Notes under the pieces: generated by a model
The model's input: the letters and a program-made list of their open reading frames with translations, nothing else
Told to the model about the DNA's origin: nothing
Databases searched by the model: none
Assembly: GCA_000499405.2 (NCBI GenBank)
Contig: HG738140.1
Span: 11,311,560-11,375,559, forward strand
Length of the DNA stretch: 64,000 nucleotides
From: Onchocerca volvulus
Taxonomy: Eukaryota; Nematoda; Chromadorea; Rhabditida; Onchocercidae
Reading direction: 5' to 3'
Program-made: the position numbers and the translations under genes
Shown: positions 13,063-26,517 of the stretch, one piece after another
Layout: each line of letters begins with the position of its first letter
Numbering within the stretch: position 1 is the stretch's first letter

Positions 13063-15014
13063 TGGATGAGATGAGATGGATGGAAGAAGGAAGGAGTCAT
13101 AAAATTGGTTATAATTTGAGTCCTTTCCTCCCTCATCATCCCTCCAACCTCCGTCCATTTCATTCTCTTTCCTCATTGCCGTCGATGAGTCGTTTCATTT
13201 TATGACTTTTTTGTCTTTTGTCAGCCAAATTTATTTCAGTTTTAGCCATAAATTTATGTTCTCATAATTGGCAATTCGTTGTTTGAAATTTTATTTTCGG
13301 AATTATCGAATTTTCTTTCTTCCTTTCCTTCCTTTCTCGTCTTGTTTTTCTTTAAATTTTTAAAAAATGATTCTTTCATTTTCATAAAAATACCACTAAC
13401 TAATGTTTGGCTTTATATGGAAGACTTTTGGATTGGTTTGCAGAAATTTAGAAACTTTTTCTTTCAATTTATGTGTAACTTTTCATCAGATGGTATCAGT
13501 CGGTAGTTATTCATTTATTTCAACTGTTTTTGGATCACTGTAACAATGCAAAGTTTCAAAATGTACCATTTTCATTTCTCTTTTGTTTTCGTTTTTTGAA
13601 CTTTTCTCTTGATTAATCAAAGTTACGATATTGTTTATTAATGACAGCTTTCTTTGTCAGATATTTTGATCTGCCTTACCACTCCCAATATTGAAGTATG
13701 ATATGAGAAAACTCAATATCATAGCAAATTATATACTATTCATTATCAGAATAATACCGAGATATCACAATGTGTTAGGATATTTTAAATTAGGTTAAAA
13801 TTAATCCATTAATCAGTTAATCAATAGTTTTATGTCATTTTTTTTTTTTTTTTTGTGGGTTATAATTTTACAATTTCTTTTTTTACTACATATCGTTTTC
13901 CCTGTCATTGTGTACGGAAAATTCCGGTGAAATCAAAATCAGTTGATAGGAAACTTTTCTTTAACAGATTACTTGATGAAGTCATCATTCTATTCATTTT
14001 CATCCTCTGACATTGTTGATGTACACATCCTATGCATGTCAAACGTTGTTAATCTGTCTTGTTTACTTCATTTCACCTGTCTTTCTCAAATTTCATCGAT
14101 CCCGTTGTGTATATAATTCTTTTGTTTTCATATTATAATTATTCCGTTCTTAGTATTCCAGGATACACTTACTTCAACCGGTTCATCATAAATGGCTCTC
14201 TTTCTTCCTGCCACTTCTCTTCACCACCTAAATCCGACATTTGCATTTTTCTCTTTTCGAAATTTTGTCTGCTCTTTGAAGGATGAAATTTACTTTACAA
14301 TTATTGACACATGACGTCGCGTAACACATTGGTGTTATACTTAACTAAATCGAAAATAATTGTCTTTCTTATTTACTTGATGATATGAATAGGTAAAGTT
14401 ATGCTTCGAAACTTCGTCTCTTCAATAAATATTTCCTTTTTAATTGTATTGCATAAATGCGACACTTCTTTTTACGTTAATAATTATGCCCAATGCGACA
14501 AAACATCTAATTATCGATATATATATAAAGCATATCTTTTATGTGTTTCACCTCTCTCCAACTTTCATTTATTTAATTTACAAATCGCTGAAATGCGAGT
14601 CTAGAAGCAAAAATAAACATTTTTATTAATAAATTCTTTTTTTTTTTAAATGGAAAAAATTGTCGCTTTATGTGTCTAAATTATCTTGATAGCATACTCT
14701 ATCGTTGATTCTTTCTCTCTTTGATTCTCACTCGTTTCATTGATCTCTCAGAACGTATGAACGATCCTTCATTTGCCAAACCCAGATTATAATTTTGTTG
14801 TAACAATTTTGTTTTCCTTTCACATCAAATTATATCATTCGTCCGTAAATTGAAGAAAATTTTTTGAATTGATATTTTCATCATTTTCTTTTTCGCCTAA
14901 AAATATTCCATTATTTGATCATTTTGAAAAATGGGCAAATTGCTTTTAAAAAGATTTTTAAAAAATGAATGTTTTTGAAATCGATCTAACCAAGCTATCT
15001 CTAATCTATGTGAT

Positions 15015-15071
15015 TATATATGCATACACATCCATACATATATATATACACACACGCACACACACACACTC
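15015..15071 (+). repeat. (TA)n/(CA)n microsatellite
   Basis: Runs of ATATAT grade into CACACA. Typical dinucleotide microsatellite in the gene-poor interval. Confidence 0.85.
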
Positions 15072-18000
15072 ATCACATTAGATGAAGTTTAATACGGAAT
15101 AGGCATTCCAGCAATCGTTGCATAATAAGTATAGTTAATTAGTTATTGATTGGTGTACTAATAAGAGTTAATATATGTGCAGTAAAATGAACAGTTATTA
15201 ATACAGTTTTGTCTATTTCGGAAATTTTCATTATCAACAAAGTTAAGATGTAAAATTAAAATTAATAAATTTTATTTGAAATTTAAATGTATTAATTTTA
15301 AGATTAATATATTTATATTCATTTAACTTCTTTATTTTTCTGTGCATCTCTTTCTTTCCTTTTTTAAGAAATTCTTGTATCAAAATTAGGTATTAGAATT
15401 TTTTTTTTTTTTTCAAATCAAAAATAACTTTTTATGAAAATTTTCATGAAGTAATCACATAGCATTCTGTCCTACGAATCATTCCTGCATCAAGTCATGA
15501 AGGGTATTTGGATTCTTCGATTGCTTCAAATTTTCATGTTGATTTTATCTGATATTATATTTCGTCATTATCAGTCATTGCTATTCATTCTCATATTCGA
15601 ACTTAATTTTTTTTTGAAATTTCGTCTTGTTTTTTCTGATTTCGAGATGTAATAAAAAAGTCTGAGGTGTTTTGAGGTGTGTTCGTCTTCAAATTATTAC
15701 ATTACTATTATTACATAGGTAATTAATCAGAAATGAATTAAATGTATTATTATTGAACTTTTTGATTCTTCCAAATTTTCCAGTTTAGTTTATAAAATAG
15801 TATTCTTTGCGAGCAAATCCTACGAAGCAGTTTTCATCGATTTCTTTTCTGATATCAGTAATGTAGGCAAGAATGATAATTCCAGTTAAAAAGTTTTTTT
15901 CAAAGTAAGTTGTCGATTCATAAATGATTCATAAGATTTTCACTTTTCAAAAATTTGATACAAATAGCACAAATCCATATAAGTTATAGCAAATTATTGA
16001 TATTTGCAATTTTCTGCTTTAAAATCCTCTACTTTTCATTTTGAATACTTTTAATTAATGTCATATCATATTTTGTTCGAGAACTATTTGACGTCATTCA
16101 ACTTTTCAGCTGGGAAAATTTAATTTTTGTTAAAGAATTTTTTTTTTTCAAAGCTTTTGTTTTTTGCAAATGAAGTGAAAAGTACAAAATGATATATTAA
16201 ATTGATGAAAAAATCTGCAAAATTCTATGAACAAAATGGTTCTGGTAAATAATTAGGTCATCATTCTTCTCTTTTATTTGTATTACAAGGATGTAAGGAC
16301 ACGGAAGTGATGGGAGTTTTCATTATTGGTGACACTGTTGTCACAGATGGCTCATATCACGTTTATTTATTCGATGAATGCTCCTCGATCCATCTCTCAA
16401 AAATGCTATTCATTGTTTTAGAACCGCAAATTGATTCTCATCATTTTAGTATTATTATGTAAACAAATCTACGATAAAGAAATGTAAATAGTTCCATGCC
16501 GTAACATCGTTGCCGTTAAACATAGCAAATGAAGACAAAAAATGAAATCCACTTACTAATCGATATTTCACTTCATATTTCACCTTTCACCTTATTTGAA
16601 AAAAAAAAAAGAAATCGTTAATATAAATATTAAATGATATGGTGTAAATGTATGACGCATTAGAAATTAGTTATATGCATGGGGAAAAAGTCTAGAAATA
16701 CTTATAGAAGTTTTCATCTTCTAACGATAAGCTTTAATTTATGATGGAAAAAATTTCAGACAATTTATTTAAAATAAGGATCACATCATTGATAGTATGC
16801 ATTGCTGAGGTATATCGAAATGTACAAGCACAACTACGTCTCCCCAACAACCAATCTCTGTTTACTACACAAATTACTTGTTTGTATTATGATTTATATA
16901 TTTACATTATGCAACATTTGCTGAAGTCATCTATAATTGTTCGGTTTTTCAATCATTAGTGAAAATAAACTATTATGTTTATTTTCGTTAATCGATTACA
17001 AATTATTTGACTTGAAATCAATTAATCGGTGTGTCACTCATTAATTACAACTACAGTAATGATAGGAGCAAAAACAAGAATAATTTCTCTTACGGTATTC
17101 GTTTTACAATCATTTGTTTACTTGAAAAAGTTATTATATCCATTATGATTTACCATAAAATTTGCAATTATGAAATGGCTAAAAAGAAGTAAAATAGGAC
17201 AGATTTATTGTCTTGTCGCACGCATTAAAATCAATGTCAGTTTTGCAAATCTGCAACTTATGCATGCATTTTGTTGCAAGAAATAGAGCTCCATATGTAC
17301 ATGCATGCATTCGAGATTTGCATTCATTTATCGCACTTCGCATAAGGGAAATATGTGTTTATCACGCATATTTATTATTAAAGAATATTGAATATTATTA
17401 GATTACTTAATATGAATAGGTTAAGTAACTATGGTCAATAGATATGGTATTATTATGTGCAGTCCCGATATAACTAATGTTAAGATGAGATGTAGGACAT
17501 TTATATGCTTCATCAGGTTCCGATACCAAATATTGCGACTTCCGGAATACCTGCATAGTATTGGTGATTAAGATAGCCTTCTTCGTCCTTCATGTTTTCA
17601 GCAATGCATAACCTGTTTAGCTGAACTCAAATTACTGTTATCTACAGTTACTGTATTAAAACTTCTGATCTATTGTGCTTTTTTTTTTTTTTTTTTAAAC
17701 AAATATTTCGAACTATTTGCATGATCTTATTAAAACAAAATTATCTAAAAAACCGTTATAATAAGAGTCATAATAAAAACAAATAACACTACCACCATTG
17801 GTTGCTTATTTTTTAATGATGTCGTCGATTTTAATTTATTCTGTTTTTTGTTTCCGCAGTTTAGCAAAGAAGAAAGCATAATAAGATGATAACTTATATT
17901 CATTTAAAGTAATTCTTAACGAAAAGCATGAAAGTTTCTTAACGAAAATCGTGAAAATTCCTATAAGGAAGCTATATCAAAATCATTTAAAAAAATAGAA

Positions 18001-21000
18001 AAAAAATCTTTACTGAAAAAAAAAATTCTTACTTTATTTCTCTAGAATTTAAAGATTAGAACCAAATATAGCTAGTAATAGAAATTCTATAATGAGCAAA
18101 AACAAAAACCACGTATTATCACAGAAACAAGTCAAACTTGCCGAAAGAAACGATTTGCTTTCAATCAGTTATTCTATAGTGTTTATTTCTTGATTTACTT
18201 ATAAATTCGTTCCGTTGAGGGACGCAATTAAAAACGATGGCAAATGAAATGACTGGAGCAGTTCATACATTCTTGTAGATAGAAATAATGAAGGAAATTG
18301 ATGATGATTTTCGTGCTTATATAAATGTTCATCAATATTAGAGCGGAATTTTGCTAATACAAAAGAATAATTAAGTGGAAATTATCATGAGATGACCTGT
18401 GACAAATAGATCTGATTGTTGACCAAATGATTGCTAGCTTTATGTCAGAGCTAATTTCATCCTTATTCTATTCCTTTTCCGAATTTATCTTCACTTCAAA
18501 TTAGGGCATTGTTGATTGATTGGGATGTAATGTTTCATATTTTATACCCAAGTGAATGATTGTTACCTGATAATTTTTTTGCCTAACATTATTATGGTTG
18601 GATATTATAACTTTTTAACCTGATGTTATAATCTTCTTGTTAGATTAATATTGATATGAGCTAACTGTTGTAATCTTATAACCTGATATTACTTTACGTT
18701 ATAGTTCTTAGAAATTTACTTAAATTTGAAAAGTTAGGATTTTACTGATCGAAATTGCTTACTACATATTTTTCCTTTTTCCTCTCTCTTTTTCTTTGTT
18801 GAAAAATCGAAATTCTTTCAAAATAAAGGAGAAAGTGTCGAAATGTTATTCTACGCCATCATTGTTGAATAACTGCACCAGTTTCCATCAAATTTCAATA
18901 TTACTGATAGTGAATATCCTCTGGCATCCTCTTATTTTCCCTGAATTTCTTCTCATCTCTTTCTCTTCTAAAAAAAATTTCTCTCTTTCTCTCCCTCTCT
19001 CTCAATTTTTTTTTGTTTTGTTAAAGATGAAAAAAAAGTGGTATCCTCGCAGCAAACAATTTAGGGCGCTTCTTATCATTCTCGAACTAGATATTTTCAG
19101 TTCCAAACAAAATTTTCTCTTTCTCTCTCACTCTTTTTTAACTTGTTTTGTAGTATTTTATGGTCGTTACTACTGCTGTGATTGTCGTGACATATGCAAA
19201 TGTCACACATCAGTTATTAATTTCAGTAAGTTAAATGCTGATGAAATTTGCAATAAATTTGATTTGATGATTTAACGTATTCCATTTACGGAAGATAAGC
19301 GAAATTCGCATTAATTAAAATTTGGTTTCGGGATAAATTTAGTGATAAATTCGATTTGTTCGCCATCATTAAATTCCATTAAATTACATTCTGCTTTCTA
19401 TTGCATATCATTTAAATAAATTTTTATATCATAACTATTACAGATTTTCTAATTTTGTTCTTATTTTATTAGAGTATTATTTTAATACAAAAAATTTAAA
19501 ATAATTTTCAATTATTTTAAATTCTTAGGAATTATCCAACATGTGAAAATTATAATTTGTCAGTTAAAAATTACATTTAATATGCCAAACATGTAATTTA
19601 ATGACATTTTACGTATGATCGAAATTTGGCTTGCTTATCTCCAAAAATACCGCATTGGAGGATAGAATGTTTCTTCTTGCACAGTAATTTACAGACCATA
19701 AATGAACTACTGTATTAGAAGTTTAGGCCGCCTTTTCTTCCTCTTGTGGCACTTTTTTGAAGACAATTTGTTTCTTTTCCTTGATTTTTTTTTTTTTTTT
19801 TTTTTGTGATTGCTTCTTAAAAGACTAGTCCTTTCGTAATGGTTGTAGAAAGATAGCATTGAATTTATTACTAGTTTTACGATGACATTGAAATGAGAAG
19901 CAGAAAGACGGACGATGCAAATTTTCCTTCAGTTTCTCTAAATTTTTTGTCCTTTCACTTTCGTTCTCTTTTGAAAGAAAATTTTTCCCTCAAAAAAAGT
20001 ATTCTCAAAAGAAGGAAAAATCAATTTCATTCAATAGCATTCTGTCATATCAACAACAATCATTTGACAAATCGATAGATTTCAAAGCTAGCAAACGAAT
20101 ATTCATTTTAGTAGTGATAACATAATAATAACAAGCAACTGTCTTCTCTAAAATCCTTTGCTAATAATCGTTTACTAAATCAGAATATTATTATAACTGG
20201 AGATAGGGAAGAATGAAAGATGATGTGAAGAGAATTTATATGATACAAATCTTTCTTTTAAAACAGATTTAATTTTTGTGGTTTATCGATCGATTAATTG
20301 ATCGACTGGTGATGCCAAGACTAAAATTTCTTCATCATCCTTTTCTCACTGCTTTTATCTCAAAATCCATCTCGCTGCATTTTCATCCAACTTATTTAGA
20401 TCTAAAAATAATTTTCCATTTATGAAATTGGTCAAAATTACGTACTTATTCTATCTTTTAAATTATTTTCATAGTCCAAGGAAAATTTATTTTCCATCTT
20501 TCCTGTTTCAATTTCCCTGTTTAACTTTGCATACCCTATTAAATGTTATCTTTAATTATTATAATTAGATTATTATCAGATCACTTAGTGGAATCGTGCT
20601 GATAATAGTTTATATGATTGGAATCTTGAACCTGATATTCGTTCAGGTCACCGATTCAGTAGTCAGGATAATTGATGATTATCTCATGTAGCATTTAACA
20701 CATGCATAGCAATCATTTTTCTAGTCCTTAGTGATATTTTCATCGATTTCGAGTGTATTGCATTAATATAATTTTCACATAGGCCTATAAACAAATTCAT
20801 ATATACAACCTATGAATCCTTTTATTTGAATATATTAATGATTTTATTGATTTATTGATTTAATAATAGTGATTTAATGATTTAACATGTTAAGGACGTA
20901 ATTCTTCTTAACGATTTATGAATAAAAATTCTTCCGCCAGGAATGCAGATGGATTCCATATAAGCCCAGAAATGAATTTCTTCAAAGATCCTTGAATCTC

Positions 21001-22979
21001 TTTTATATGTCTATATTATGAATGAATCTTTCATGCAGGAATAATGTAAGTAAATCGTTTCATCTGTGCTTTCTGAATATTACTACAAATTAGTCTTATT
21101 AGATATTTCAGTATTTCATTACTTCTTTCAAATCCGTCTTATTCTATATGATCCCTCTATTTGTGTCCTTTAATCTGTACTTTTTGTTTTAAAAAAAGAA
21201 ATTCTTTTGCCATATTTCCATTCATTTCCCTCTATTTTCACTTATTGTTCACTTATATATTTGTATATACTTCATTTCCAAATTTTCATTTAATAATCAA
21301 TCGATTTTTTTCATATCTTTCTTTTTTCCGGAATTTTTTTTAGAACAGTTTAGTTCTAAAATTGAAATTATTGCACGAATTAATTCATTTTAAGCTTAAT
21401 GAGCAGATTTAATCAACAAAGTTTAAAGTGAATTGATTCGAATTTCTCATTTCCCGTTTCTTTTGTATATTTATTTCTTAACATACATTAATTTAAATAA
21501 AAAAAAAGATAATTGAAATGACAAAATTCCAATTACTTCTCGCAAATAATTCTTTTGCATAAACAATTTAAAAATGTAAGAATGTTCCATAAACGATAAA
21601 TGAAAATGAAGAGAACAGAAACGAATAAAAAACTGGAAAAGTCGAATTTTTTTATCCTCTTTTTCTTATAATGTCTCGTCAATTTTTTTTTTTTTTTTGC
21701 GTTTTTTAAAAAAACAGACTTTTTCATTCCATTTCGAAAAAACTAACAGCCAAAGTTCCGCTACTTTTTCCGTGTTCTGCTCTGTTTCATCCTATCGTAT
21801 GAAATTTTATTTTTCACTAATTTCCTCTCATAATTTATGTCTAATATTGAGCTTAAAGTTAGCTATTTCAAATACAAACTGAATTTGGTATACTTATTAC
21901 GAAATTTATGACATTTTTCATTTCAAAAATTTTTCTTTCTTTTTCAAATTTTGATGTGATACGAAAACTTTGTAACATTAATAGTCGAAGTTATAGAGAT
22001 GAATAAGGAATAATTTAATAGTTCAACTCTGTTACAAACTTCTTTACTGATGACCTTTAGTGACCTCTAGTTAGCGCAGCTAGCATGGAGTCGTGCATTT
22101 ATGTCTTGCATTTAAAACATGTATTACTTTACATGTCTCGATAAATAATATGGAAAACTGACCGAAATAAAAAAAAGTTGTTATGAAAGGTATTACTTTT
22201 TAAAGCATTATTGCTATCTATGATCTCCGTCTAATTTGTTTGATCCTAAATTAATGAATGATTGGTCTAATTGCCAAATCCATATGTTCAATCGTTTTTC
22301 TGCAGTTAAATTTAGATAAGAAAAAATTTAAATAATCAATGTATATTGTGTTGTTTACTTGATCTGCGAGTTCTAGAAAGAATGAAAGTTTGCAGAAATG
22401 ACCAAGAAATGCAGTGCGAGAAATTTTTTTGTAAATATCGGATATCGTCAAAATTTCAAGTATCAAATAGACAAAATAATAAATATTTGATTCTTTTGAA
22501 AATGCGATTTATACAGGACGGGACATTTAATATCTTAAAGGTTTAATTAGCATTTAATTCTGATTTAAAATTTTGTTGCAATTACAAACTCATTTCTGCT
22601 GTGAATGACTTGTTTTCTTGATCTTTTTCTTTTTTCTTATTAAATTTGGAACAAAATCAGATTTTGATAAATTACAAATTGTATGGACAAAGAAACCAGT
22701 ACAAGTAAAAGGGATTTTTCTTTTTTCTTGAAGAATGTTAAATATTTGAATACATAAGAAGTAGGATAAATTTGTAGTCTTTTTAATTTTGATTAGTTTT
22801 TCAGTTTTTAGAATTTTGGATAATTGTTATTTTGATGTGTGCTTCGGACAGATTAAGATAAGTCAATTATTATTACTAGCATTGTTACCGGAATTCATTT
22901 AAAGAGTTACTAGCGGAATTAATGAAGTAAGCTAAATTTTGCTTTTTTATATTCTTACCATTTTCTATTCGTATTACAG

Positions 22980-23165
22980 TTATCCCATAAACTATCAGTA
23001 TCAGTTGCTATCAGTATAACTATTAGCATCAGATCATCACATCATACCATCATTTTCATATCATCATATCAACTATCAGCATCATTTGCTACTCAGTGTA
23101 ACTATCAGTATCAATTACTATATTTATTGAGCATCATCAGTTTAACCATCAATATCAATTACATC
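22980..23165 (+). repeat. Degenerate ATCAGTATCA-type tandem repeat
   Basis: The words CTATCAGTATCA, CATCATATCA and ATCAGCATCA recur across about 180 bases with irregular spacing, e.g. around 22992-23035 and 23068-23120. It looks like an old minisatellite of roughly 10-25 base units. Confidence 0.7.
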
Positions 23166-23593
23166 GGTTGTTTTCGTTCTTTTTCTTTCATTATTTATTT
23201 ATAAGATCATTGTTGCCACTGTCATCATCATTTCCTATTTCTGCTTTATTTATTGTTCGGTTATCCGCAATATGTATATTTTCTAATGCGGTTGGGAAGG
23301 AGCAAAAGAGAAAACAAATAACATTGTGACAGTATGACACAATGATGTTTGAACTTTACTTTCAGAAATATTTAAAATCGATATACCGAGAGCAAATGTT
23401 CAGTGATGCATTAATAAAGATTTTCCATACAAATCGTTTTTTTTTTTCTTTTTTTTTTTTCCTTCCCCTTGTTTTTCTCTGATTTTGCATAATTCTCTTG
23501 TATTTCTCTGATAAAATTTCGCACATAAATGGTTACCATTATTAATATAATTTTTGCAAGTAATTAAGAGGCTCCCCTAACAGAATCAGTAGT

Positions 23594-23649
23594 GGATTTA
23601 AAGGAATTCTCGGAACTTACGAACCGAGGTATTGGGTCGGTCTAAATCC
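23594..23649. other. Compact nested inverted repeat (possible small RNA fold)
   Basis: A perfect 7-bp outer stem (GGATTTA at 23594, TAAATCC at 23643) encloses a perfect 5-bp stem (CTCGG at 23609, CCGAG at 23624) with a 10-base loop. The segment is less AT-rich than its surroundings and is followed by A11, i.e. poly-T if read from the minus strand. It is 56 bases end to end. It does not fit a nuclear tRNA cloverleaf by eye. Expression is unknown. Confidence 0.35.
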
Positions 23650-26439
23650 TTCAAAAAAAAAAAGTTGCTACATTTAGCTCATTTAGTATAGTATTTACGA
23701 AAACTGGATTGATAGTTTTGCGTTATATTATTAATATGGATAAAAAAATCCATTATTTCACGTGCAGTAACACGTATGATTCACGTAATGTCCAAAAATT
23801 CATTATTCATTTATCGGTTTCGACATGTCTTTTTCAGAAATATAAGAATGTTTTGAAATAGTTTAAACCAAAAGCAATTTTGCCAAACAGTTTTTCAGTT
23901 GTCCACGTACATTTTCGAGAACTTTTCTTGTCATTTTGCCTCCTTCTCAACATTTATAAAAATTGGAATATTTATTTTTACTTAATATTTCCATGCTTAT
24001 TGTAAATATGAAATTTATTAATTATATATTTATCTCTCTAGCTACTTTAAAGTGAGAATTATTCACTGGATATTTATTTATATGCCAACTTGAATATTTA
24101 GCCTTATCTGTTGTAATATTTTATGTTAAATCAAAGTTAAATGCCATATATTAATTTCCTCCCTTACTTCGAAACTATTATTTTAAATTACTAATTAATT
24201 ATAAATTTCCTTTCCTTTTATCATATTTTCTTAAGTGCTTGTTAAAAGTTTTTAACTGTTTTTTATTTATTTCATTTTATGATAGCATTCGTACTAGCAA
24301 TTTTTTCATCTTACTAGATTAAATATTTGTCTGTCTGCGTGTTTGTAATACATTTTTGATGAAAATGAAAAATTTTCATTTCAATAATTGTTGACTTTAA
24401 AAACTGGTGGCATTTCATTCCTGATCAAATTGATAACGTCAACCATATATATTGTCAGATCTCCTCATCTAATCCATCAACATCGGTTGGTTGAATTGTG
24501 TTTTATTTTAGCATGAGAAATCATCTGATCGAACGAACAATTTTAAATTTTCTTGTATCTTTTTTCTGCATGAAGAAATTTAATTTAAATCGTTATTTTC
24601 CAATTTATTAAATTAATTCTCATTCATTTTGAGTGATCCTATGTGATCAATTAATATGCATATTTCTAAAAAATAAATTTTTTCATATATGTTTTGAATG
24701 GTTTATTGTTTAGTTTCCTTTAGGTAATTGTTTGTTTTACTGCGTATTTTTGAAACTGTATCTTAGCTGTGTTATATACTTGAAAGTATAAATTATTTTT
24801 CCGATTTAATGGTGTAGTTTTATTCGATTGCTAAACATATCATCGTTCTTCCATTTGCAAGATTAACTTCCATCACGTTCATCCGTTTCTATTCATCACA
24901 TCTCTGTCAGTACTACTGCAATGATTACACTGATATTTCTTTGCTTCGATTTATCTTCGAGATGAGCATTTATTGGGATTTAACAATAGTTATAGATAAT
25001 TTAGAATCAAATTTAATTCATCTTATTTATCGCTAGCAATAAATAATACCATCAACAGAATTATCCGGAATAACCCATTCACCGAATACAAATCATTTCT
25101 CTCTCAAATACTACGGTAGCCTTTAAGATTAGAAAACTAAAAGTTTATTAGGCTTAGTATAATTCAGTACAGTAGGTAAATAAGTTATCTGATACAATTA
25201 TGCAAAGCGACTCAATGTTGATGTTTTGAAATGTCTCTAAATAATTGCATTCGAATTATCTTCAATCTTTACTTCTTTTTCAAATAATTAGCCATAATGA
25301 TATATCGACAATCTATGGATAAATCTATTGAGAGTATTAATGGACTGATAAATTTTATTGAGTCGAAATAAATATTCTAGATCGTTTAACATAATTACCT
25401 ATTTATAGTCTTTATTATCTTATTGATTTATGGTTATTGCCAAGCACTGTTTTCATTTTCCTTCTCTTGGCCACAATTCTTGTCTCATTCTAATCAGGTA
25501 TAATTTCTTGTTAAAATATACTGAGATGGGAAGTATATCAAGTGAATAAATTAAAAAAAAAAATGAAATTAGAAAGAAAAATAAATTTAATTCTCCTCTC
25601 GTCCCTTCCCTCTTTACTTTACTTAAAATGACCAGCAGTTTTCTATCCAATAAACAAATATAAGTAGAGACCAACACTGAAGATCAATGACTAACTAACA
25701 ATAGATAAATTCCGAAGTTCAGTTGATAGGGAAGAGAAAAGGAAAGAAGAGTGAAGGTCACATTTTATTATCATAATTCCGAAATTCAATGGATAATGAA
25801 GAGAAAAAGAGAAGAAAAGCAAAGGTCCATATTATATTATCATATGCCTGATGGACGTTGGAAAAAATATTGGGAACAAATTTTTGTTTGTTATTTGCCA
25901 AATTCCCCCAAAATTTACGGAAAATCTATATAATTCATCATTCATTATCAGAATTGTTTATCAGTTTTGTTCAGTAGGTTGTCCCAGCTATTTTAATTAT
26001 TCTTCAAAACAAACAGTTAATTATTCCTCTCAGATATGACTGTTTTTTTTCTTAGCCATGCATAATCTTTCCAGTTTTCTTTTATGCATTAATCACTTTA
26101 TGATATCGTATTATTTGTGAGGGATTTTACAAATAATATCTATTTTCACTGGTGACATGTATAATTTACCACATTCTCTAATTAAGAATGCATAAAAATT
26201 TCCGAAAAAATCGATATCTCTTATCCTTCAGTATTAAAAAGGTAGATAAAAATTATTCATTGAACAAAAATCAGTGTTTCGCATATTTAAATACTGGGAG
26301 AAGATAAATTATGACCTTTTCCAGAAAAAAAAAAAATCATTACTTAATAATTTTAATGGTTGCTTACATCTTTTTTTTCCACGCAAATATTTCTAAATTC
26401 CTTGCTATAAAACTTCTTTTCTAAAATTTACTACTTTTC

Positions 26440-26517
26440 AGGTAATATCAAATGTTTGGAATTAAAATCGATATCAAGATTGGTGAAGAGTAATAGCAGT
26501 TTCATTTTTGGTGGAAA
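26440..26517 (+). promoter_or_regulatory. Spliced-leader-type acceptor and in-frame upstream ORF of the OST-alpha gene
   Basis: CTACTTTTCAG ends at 26441. The 5' leader then contains an ATG at 26452 that opens a 13-codon ORF ending TAA at 26491, in the same frame as the main ATG at 26518, with a second in-frame stop (TAG) directly after it. Ribosomes using the first ATG would have to reinitiate 24 bases later. Confidence 0.5.

Larger units (their letters stand above)
7925..26439. other. Gene-poor 18.5 kb interval
   Basis: No spliced or single-exon gene could be supported on either strand. The stretch has dispersed poly-T/poly-A runs, microsatellites (listed separately), one compact inverted-repeat fold near 23.6 kb and chance open frames. 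The promoters of mig-14 (leftward) and of the OST-alpha gene (rightward) should lie at its ends. It may also hide enhancers, non-coding RNA genes or genes with very small exons that cannot be seen by eye. Confidence 0.5.

Noticed and set aside
16741..17401. Open frames of 72 and 62 codons
   Set aside because: No splice sites or conserved motifs; ordinary length for chance ORFs when alternative starts are allowed.
18796..19275. 159-codon open frame on the plus strand
   Set aside because: It starts at TTG, is dominated by F/L/S from poly-pyrimidine DNA, and has no signal, splice-site support or family resemblance.
23594..23649. tRNA interpretation of the nested stems
   Set aside because: The outer stem is 7 bp as in a tRNA, but the inner arm has a 10-base loop, no clear D or T arm fits, and A/B box promoters are not matched.
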